Part shown: positions 57,546 to 64,000 of the stretch, piece after piece
Position numbering within the stretch: the stretch's first letter is position 1
Layout of the letters: each line of letters starts with the position of its first letter
Assembly (NCBI GenBank): GCA_963854835.1
Contig: OY978530.1
Coordinates: 5,014,501-5,078,500 of the forward strand
From: Megamerina dolium
Lineage: Eukaryota; Arthropoda; Insecta; Diptera; Megamerinidae
Length of the DNA stretch: 64,000 nt
Direction: 5' to 3'
Translations under genes and position numbers: made by a program
The notes under the pieces: generated by a model
What the model was told of the DNA's origin: nothing
What the model saw: only the letters and a program-made list of their open reading frames with translations
The model's database searches: none

Positions 57546-57994
57546 TCAAAAAATTTCCTTTTTGATTCTAGCGCAACCACCGTTTTTAACAAAAAATTGT
57601 TCGAACAAAGAATGCTAACTTTTACTGAGTATTTTGTGGTTCAAATGGTTCACAAAGCCCATTTTCAGTGTGACAATGACTCCTAAATATCGATATCCTA
57701 CCACCAGTTTAATTTCTTCAGCTTTCAGGATACGAAATTACAGATAACTCCGAAGGCATCTATTTCAAAAGCACTCGTTTTGGAAGTGATCCAACTAATC
57801 ACACAAGACGGGCCAAATTCAGTAATAAGATTTGATTTTAATGCAGTCAAAATAGATATATCAACAAAGACCAACAACCTCTGGACTATATAGGCAACCT
57901 GATTCCGGACAAAATTAAGCAAATCCTTGAAATTTCAATCATACTTCCCAACATAGTAGAAGAACCCAAAATAACTTCAGTAAGAAAAAAAACG
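57546..57994. other. Unassigned stretch
   Basis: A 65-codon minus-strand frame (57725-57922) has no recognised family. No gene assigned. Confidence 0.4.
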
Positions 57995-58420
57995 GGAAGA
58001 GTTTGACTTAAAACTAAGCGAATTCTACCACCTCATCGGCAGGTACTCGAAACTGTCAATCCACAACAATCCACAAATGGTTTGTAAACAAATTCAGAAG
58101 CCAGTTTGGACTTATGGCATACAATTTTAGAGTTGTGCCAGCAAGCAATGCATTGCAACAATCCTGCGCTTTCAAAATAAAGGGCTACGATGCATCGTAA
58201 ATGCTCCATATTTCATCAGCAACACCGATCTCCACCGTGACCTTGGCATACCAACAGTTGACGACGTGTCTAATAATTATTCCGTTCCTCACAGATAACG
58301 TTTCAAAACACATGTCAACGTTACAGCATCCAGTCTCCTGCAGGCAGTTGCACTACCTAGATTTCTAAAAAGGAAAACAGTAGCAGACCTAATGCACAGC
58401 GAGTAGCAAAACAGCATTTA
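57995..58420 (+). pseudogene. Jockey-type RT C-terminal fragment
   Basis: Plus strand reads LSEFYHLIGRYSKLSIHN, KPVWTYGIQF, LRCIVNAPYFISNTDLHRDL and PRFLKRKTVADL, which align with the C-terminal thumb of Jockey ORF2 (PIWTYGIQFWG and LRIIVNAPWYMRNVNIHRDL in the copy at 12651). Stops and shifts are present. Different family from the element at 11151. Confidence 0.75.
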
Positions 58421-58514
58421 ATTCCTTTTAAATTTTCCATTCAAAATTGCTTATTAGTACCACTTATTAGTTATATGTACTAGGTACAATACTAAAAACG
58501 CTTCTGTCTTTATT

Positions 58515-59260
58515 TCAAGTATAATAAAAACTCAGGACAATATAGAACAAGCCAACCTGAACCGATGGAAGATGACCATCTTGGAGGTTCAGACGAGAGT
58601 GAAGTAGCTTTTCTGTTGACAAGGAAACTTTCTCTTTATTTCTCAATATAATATCCTTTAGCTCTATACACTTTTTCCAGCGATATTCTATAGCTTCGAT
58701 ACCTTGTTTATAGTATGAACTGTCTAGCTCATTAAAATAGCCATTTACCGCAGACTCCATCTCTTCATTGTTTGCAAATCTTCTACCACCAAGCCATTTT
58801 TTCAAATTTGGCAATAGAAAATAATCCGAAGGAGCTAAATCTGGCGAATAAGGTGCGTGCTGAAGCAATTCGGGCTTTAACTCATTGATTTTGGCCATCG
58901 CAATAGCGGATGTGTGAGCTGGTGTTTTTATTCTATTGTGAGCAAACGCAGCACTTGCACACAGCTTCTTCATCTCCAAATTTTTGGTGAATATATGATG
59001 TATAGCACTTTTTGAAATGCCTGTAATCTTACTTAACTTAAGCACCTTCCGCCGGTGATCATCCAATACCATTTTGTGGATTTTCTTAACCGTTTCTGCC
59101 GTGGCCACCTCACTACACCACTACACCACTACAGTGTTCGTCTTGGCAGCTCGTACGACCTTGTTTAAACTCTGTCACCCAATATTTTTTGGTTGTAAAG
59201 GGAGGAGCAGACTCCCCAAGAGTAGAATCGAGTTCGGCTTTAATATTCGATGAACTGAGA
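58515..59260 (-). pseudogene. Mariner transposase with internal deletion
   Basis: Minus-strand frame of 197 codons (59108-58515): TVKKIHKMVLDDHRRKVLKL, SKSAIHHIFT, then a jump to KTPAHTSAIAMAKINEL and HAPYSPDLAPSDYFLLPNLK. The stretch with the first two catalytic Asp residues is missing; the third (APSDYF) remains. The N-terminal part up to about 59260 is out of frame. SETMAR-like mariner family, distinct from the one at 60616. Confidence 0.8.
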
Positions 59261-59454
59261 CATTTCAAATGAAAGTATTAAATTACATAACGGTGACCAA
59301 TGTTTACCATGTTTACATGTTCAATGAGGTCGTTAACTTTCGATGGCTCAAAAAAAAAATACAACGTTTCGCCTTGAAACTTAAAATATATGTTTTGTAA
59401 TGTTGCCACTATAGTTCTGGGACCGTCCTCGTAACATAACGTAAAATGCTTAAT

Positions 59455-60340
59455 GGATACAGTTTCATCGACAACATTATTAGACAAGAACGATTTAAAC
59501 TTGACAAACCTATAACATTGAAGACATTAAACGGAAAATAATTCGCAGAAAACGAGGTAATAACAGAATTGCCAAAACCCAGACCTCATAGCCTGGAAAC
59601 CCACTACGCTTGAAAATATAAATTTCCAAGGACTTATAGGACAGAACATTTTAAAGCAATTTCAGGCTAATATAGATTTAGGCGATGAGCTCGTCGAAAT
59701 AATCGAAAATAAAATTCATTCATACGATATTCATTAATACCTGCCCAAAAAAATACAAAGGGATACATATCCCGAATCGGAACAAATGTACGGCACAATA
59801 ATTCAGAAAGTTTTACGCAAAGACATGAATTACGAAATAAGGTCGCTGCTAGAAACCCTAACAAATGAATTCGTAGTTTGGTTTCTTCAATAAGGAAAAC
59901 AATTATCACATACTCACGAAGTAAATCATGAAATCGCGATTACAACGGAGAAAGTGATATATTTTAAAATACATCGCTGCCTCCAAATCCATTAAGAAGA
60001 AATCAATAAGCAATTGAGGGAAATTCTAGCTCATGGCGTTATAAGAGACTATACAATTCGCTACTCTGGGTCGTCTCGAAGAAAATAGTCATTTCTGGAA
60101 AAAAGTGGCGCTTCGTAATAGACTATAGGGATTTAAATGATATAACAATTAGCAACAAATTCCCGATAATCAACATTGAGATTATCCTCAAAAAACTTAA
60201 AAGTTTTTCGGTCTTAAGGACAAAATTGAACCAATACAGAAACTAAAGCTGCCACAAACAGTAAAACAAATAAAATCGTTTTTTGGAGCAACTGGATATT
60301 AAAATTTCTTATCGAAATATGAATAATTGTACCCCGTGGA
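59455..60340 (+). pseudogene. Ty3/Gypsy protease to RT remnant, unit B
   Basis: Plus strand pieces: FIDNIIRQERFKLDKPITLK and GLIGQNILKQFQANIDLGDE (protease region), the EEINKQLREILAHGVIRDYT entry to RT, RDLNDITISNKFPIINIEII, and LPQTVKQIKSFFGATGY. Shifts and stops throughout. Unit A lacks most of this. Confidence 0.75.
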
Positions 60341-60615
60341 ATACATACGTATCTATCGACTCGTACGACATTAGGTCTAGACGCATGACGAGTCAACGCA
60401 AGCCATTAACAAAGAGAACACATACAAATATACACCTCCACGTAGATAAAGTTTACATAACATAACTTCCTTTTGTTGTTGTTGTATTTTGAAATTGGTT
60501 CCGTTATTGACTGTTCGTTCTATATCGTCTAACACCGGTTATGCTCCGGCTAGTGAAGGCCGAATGGTCATAGTTTGCAACTGACCATTGTGGAACCACG
60601 AAGAGATAATAAATA

Positions 60616-61814
60616 CGCGGGCGGATTGATAAAGTAGCTACCTAAGTACGAAAAAGGCATCACAAATACAAAAACTTTTTGAAATTGAGATTTGTCAAAC
60701 GTCAGCTGTTAAAATTTCACCCAAATTCATCGATTAGTTTATTAGCGAATTTCGTAAAGTGATTAAAAACAAAAGAAAAGCTCGATAAACATTACGGTGA
60801 GCCTGCTCTGTCAGATTACATGGTAAAATATTGGATTGCTAAATTTAAACGCGGCCGAACAAGCACTGCAACAATACCATCAACAGGAAGGCCAAAAGAG
60901 GTGGTTACTGAAGAAAATATCAAGAAAATCCTCGATATCGTTATGGATGATCGCCGAGTCAAGTTGCGTGAGATTGTTAATATGGTTAACATCTCATATG
61001 AACGTTTGTTCAACGTTTTGCATGAACATTTCCATATGAAAAAGCTATCGGCAAGATGGGTGCCGCGTTTGCTCAGTGTCGAACAAAAACGAGTTCGAGA
61101 GACCACTTCACAGCGGTGTTTGGACATGATAAAGCGTAATCCTGTTGATTTTTGGCGTCGATTAATAACTGTTGATGAAACGTGGGTCCACCACTACACA
61201 CCTGAAACCAAAAATCAATCGAAAAAACGGATGGAATCTGGTGGTAGTGCTCCGAAGAAGGCGAAGGCAGTCAAATCGGCTGGCAAGGTTATGGCCACTG
61301 TATTTTGGGATCCACTCGGAATATTGCTTATCGATTATCTTGAAAAAGGATCCACAATCACAGGAAAGTATTATCGTGCATTATTGTATCAATTGAATGA
61401 TGCAATCAAGAAAAAACGACCATATTTAAAGAAGAAAAAAGTGCTCTTTCTTCAAGACAAAGCACCGGTTCACACAGCATTAGATACGATGCTAAAATTA
61501 CGTGAAATACACTTCGAATTGGTTGATCATCCACCTTATAGTCCAGATTTAGCTCCTCGAGAATTTTTCATGTTTCCAAACTTGAAAAAATGGCTCGCAG
61601 GAAAAAGATTCAGCTCAAACGAAGAAGTGATTACTGAAACTAACGCGTATTTTGAGGGGTTCCTGAAATCGTATTATTCAGATGGTATAAAAAAGTTGGA
61701 ATATCGTCTTACTAAGTGTGTCGAAGTAAAAGGAGACTATGTTGAGAAATAAATGGTATTTGAAAAAAAATGTTTTTTTCCTACTTAGGTAGCTTCATTA
61801 TCAATCCGCTCTTG
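60616..61814 (+). mobile_element. Mariner element, unit B copy, nearly complete core
   Basis: 1199 bp between TA dinucleotides, with TIR motif GGCGGATTGATAAAGTAGCT and its inverse. The 5' coding part has two short deletions that remove the start codon. Confidence 0.9.
60776..61752 (+). pseudogene. Mariner transposase, third catalytic Asp replaced by Glu
   Basis: Open from about 60776 to 61752. KYWIAKFKRGRTSTATIPST and the GRPKEV linker, helix-turn-helix VKLREIVNMVNISYERL, WVPRLLS and the ITVDETWVHHY motif (first Asp), LFLQDKAPVHTA (second Asp), and PPYSPDLAPREFFMFPNLK (third position). Between the second Asp and the third position there are 34 residues, as in mariner DD34D, but the residue is Glu; unit A has Asp (APRDFF). 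The N-terminal 40 or so residues are damaged. The core is otherwise open. Confidence 0.85.
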
Positions 61815-62426
61815 TATCTTCTCCCCGAACAGAAGACAAACGAAACTAACCCATTCACTCACTTGTACACATACACCCACTCCCATACCAACGACTTTTA
61901 GTATAGTATGTGGCATCTACTCCATGATCGAATGGTATTCAACTCCGAAAAATGTTCGAGCACACTCACCCCTCCCACCAATTTATTAATCATACAAATT
62001 GAAATGGAATCATTAGTCCTACGGAATACCAATTGAATTTGAATTAATACTTGAAGTGGAACGCGCGTGGCATAGACACACACATCTACGCATTCGTTTT
62101 GATTGTTGTTTTTGCTTTCGTTTCTAGCATATAGATCCTAGCCGTCCAAGAGTAGCACCATGTGTAGTTTGCCTTCATGTTTTCACACCAACGATAACGA
62201 TGTGTAAGCACGATGTATTGCTTTCGCTTCTCAGTTGCTGTTTAGCATGACGAAGCAAGAATGTTGCGCATGTTTGAAAGAAACAGTGAACTCGAAAATA
62301 AATGACAATATGCTACGATGCTTGCTCACTATTTTATAGTTCACATTTTTTTATGTTGTGGATTCTCAGTCTCTGTTGCACTTTTGAAAAAGCAATATGG
62401 TTGCTCATGTTTAAAAAAAAACATGT
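61815..62426. other. hAT 5' flank, unit B
   Basis: Matches 53507-54118. No protein recognised. Confidence 0.4.
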
Positions 62427-63314
62427 ATGTTATACTTTTGCGCATATAATAATAAGAATATGCTGCAATGCTTGCTATGTGAGCGAATTTTCAGTTCACA
62501 AAGGCTTTTTTCCTTAAACAGGCATTTTAAGAATTACCATAAAGAAGTAGCTTCCCTTTCTAGTTCAGAAAAATTGATATTGTTTCATAAATCAAAGAGG
62601 AAATTAATTTCGGATGATGTCCCAAATGAAAATACAGGAAAAAGAAATTACGAAATAAAAAAGGCATCCTTTGTTGTAGCTTTGTTTTTAGCAATACAAT
62701 TCGCCCAAATAAAGATGTGTATTTTTAAAATCTTTAGCGAAAGAATTTTTTGCATGTTTCGAAGGAGTAGGCAATCAAATCTGTGACATTTTAAATTATG
62801 TTACATTGACCAGGCAAACCATTACACGTAGAACCGAAAAAATATGATTTTGTATTTTATCCGAATTGAAACTGCTATTAGAAAAGTGTGATTTTTTTTC
62901 AATTTCCTTAGACGAAAGCACAGATGTCAATAACATAGGTCAACTGATTATTTTTGTTAAAGTAATTAATAAAAAGACCAAGTACTGGAGAACCTGACGG
63001 CGCTTGGAATTTCTAACTGGCGCCAGCTAGCGAAGAACAGAGATGGCTGGCGAAGCATGTTATTTTCGGCCTAAATCGATATTCGGTTGTTATGGCCACA
63101 TAAAGAAAGAAGAATTAATAAAAATTTTGAATCCAGTGAAAATTTACTTTCGGTTGTTGCATTTCATGGCCACGTTAATGGAGAAACTCTTTTTGACTCC
63201 ATCAATAAACATGTGTTTTCAATATGTAGTCCAAATAAATTGAGCTCAATTTGTACAGGTGGTGCCAAAAACATGGTAGGAAAAAACTGGTCTCATAGGA
63301 GGGTTAATGAATAA
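62427..63314 (+). pseudogene. hAT transposase remnant, unit B
   Basis: As unit A, but keeps the SLDESTDVNNIGQ motif near 62905-62940. RTE insert at 62975-63112. Ends at CTGGAAKNMVGKNW-like sequence, where unit A has CTDGAKNM (the codon for the catalytic Asp reads GGT instead of GAT here). Confidence 0.75.
62975..63112 (+). mobile_element. 138-bp RTE 3' fragment in hAT, unit B
   Basis: Same insertion, tail and AATTAATAAAA duplication (62964-62974, 63113-63123) as in unit A, so it predates the duplication. Confidence 0.9.
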
Positions 63315-63638
63315 TGATATAAATGTGCCTGCATAAATGTGACCTAATCGCGGCAAAAGTTTGGAACTTACTTAATTTGAGAGAAGAAGTTCAGTTGTTT
63401 TTGGAGCAAAATAGTGAAAAATAATTAGCAGATTAAATCAAAAATGAATACTTTAGCTCAGAACTGTAATTTTATGTGATATAACACAGTTAATAAATGA
63501 GGTGAATATCGCTATGCAAGGGCAAAATAAACATATTTTTGACCTCATCTTACACATAACTCAGAAAACAATAACACATGCTCAGAACAACTGAACTTTT
63601 TGACCAAATAAAAATCACCTTACAGTCTGGTCCGACCA

Positions 63639-64000
63639 AATTATACCCTGCATATATAGATATATATATATTAAAAGTTTACTCGAATATCCATCTTTTT
63701 CTTTTATTTACACTTTTTGAGAAACAATTATTGCACATACTACTAATTTACACCCGAAATATGGTTGACTTTGACGAAGTACTTTGTATGTTATAACGGT
63801 TCTAAAAGGAATAATTTAAAAGAGGTTTTTAAGATAATTCCGAGGCTTAGTATGCGAGCTATATAAAAAGTGGGCGTGGCTTACCTCTTTCTTGTAAATC
63901 CAATTAGTTTTTCAATATTAATCCACACCATCACGTTGAATAGTTCGTAAGTTATAGCGGTTTAAATTTTTCACAACTTTATATAGTAGCCCCATTAAGA
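63639..64000. mobile_element. DINE/mini-me-like element, unit B, cut by window end
   Basis: Starts AATTATACCCTGCATATATA. Holds the first GGGCGTGGC unit and ends in the next. Confidence 0.65.

Larger units (their letters stand above)
58990..64000 (+). repeat. Direct composite duplication, unit B (continues past window)
   Basis: Same order of pieces as 51735-55669 at very high identity by eye. The offset grows from about 7.27 kb to 8.33 kb because unit A has deletions. The right end corresponds to 55669 in unit A. Confidence 0.9.

Overview
The window reads as repeat-dense DNA from an insect, most likely a higher dipteran (Brachycera, possibly a tephritid-like fruit fly; the species is inference). 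The reasons are the mixture of BEL/Pao, Mdg3-like Gypsy, Copia, Jockey, RTE, mariner/Tc1, Transib and hAT sequences, a tRNA-derived SINE, a DINE/mini-me-like element with a GGAC tract, and primer sites matching insect tRNA-Tyr and initiator tRNA-Met. I recognise no single-copy host gene. Nearly every readable protein belongs to a mobile element. 

Layout. 1-2047: RTE non-LTR element, minus strand, cut by the window edge. 2473-2657: small MITE. 3087-7414: Transib transposase remnant interrupted by a Harbinger-like MITE, an RTE tail, a SINE and a BEL/Pao pol fragment, part of which is folded into a 780-bp-arm palindrome around a TA microsatellite. 7590-17482: truncated Tc1 copy, a DDE transposon of uncertain superfamily (7984-11150), a Jockey element (11151-15462) and a longer Tc1 copy. 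17488-38675: four-level nest. An old BEL-like element lacking RT and integrase contains a younger BEL element (18432-33656, minus), which contains a Gypsy element (25659-32812, minus), whose left LTR contains a 5'-truncated RTE copy (25771-27001, plus). The three inner levels have matching target-site duplications. 38872-40522: nearly intact Tc1 element. 40880-43296: an inverted copy of the 3.7-6.0 kb block. 43424-47695: SINE and degraded Copia element with a second SINE inside. 48870-51725: Gypsy remnant and RTE copy. 51735-64000: a direct duplication of a composite mariner/Gypsy/mariner/hAT/DINE-like segment, the second copy running off the window. 

The only elements that look close to functional are the Gypsy element (open gag and pol, LTRs of equal length that look identical) and the Tc1 element at 38872 (one nonsense codon). 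Everything else carries stops, frameshifts or deletions. The genes do not form a cellular pathway; they are independent parasites layered by successive insertions. The long TA-dinucleotide arrays recur at many element junctions. Identities and 'identical' statements come from reading by eye, not from computed alignments.
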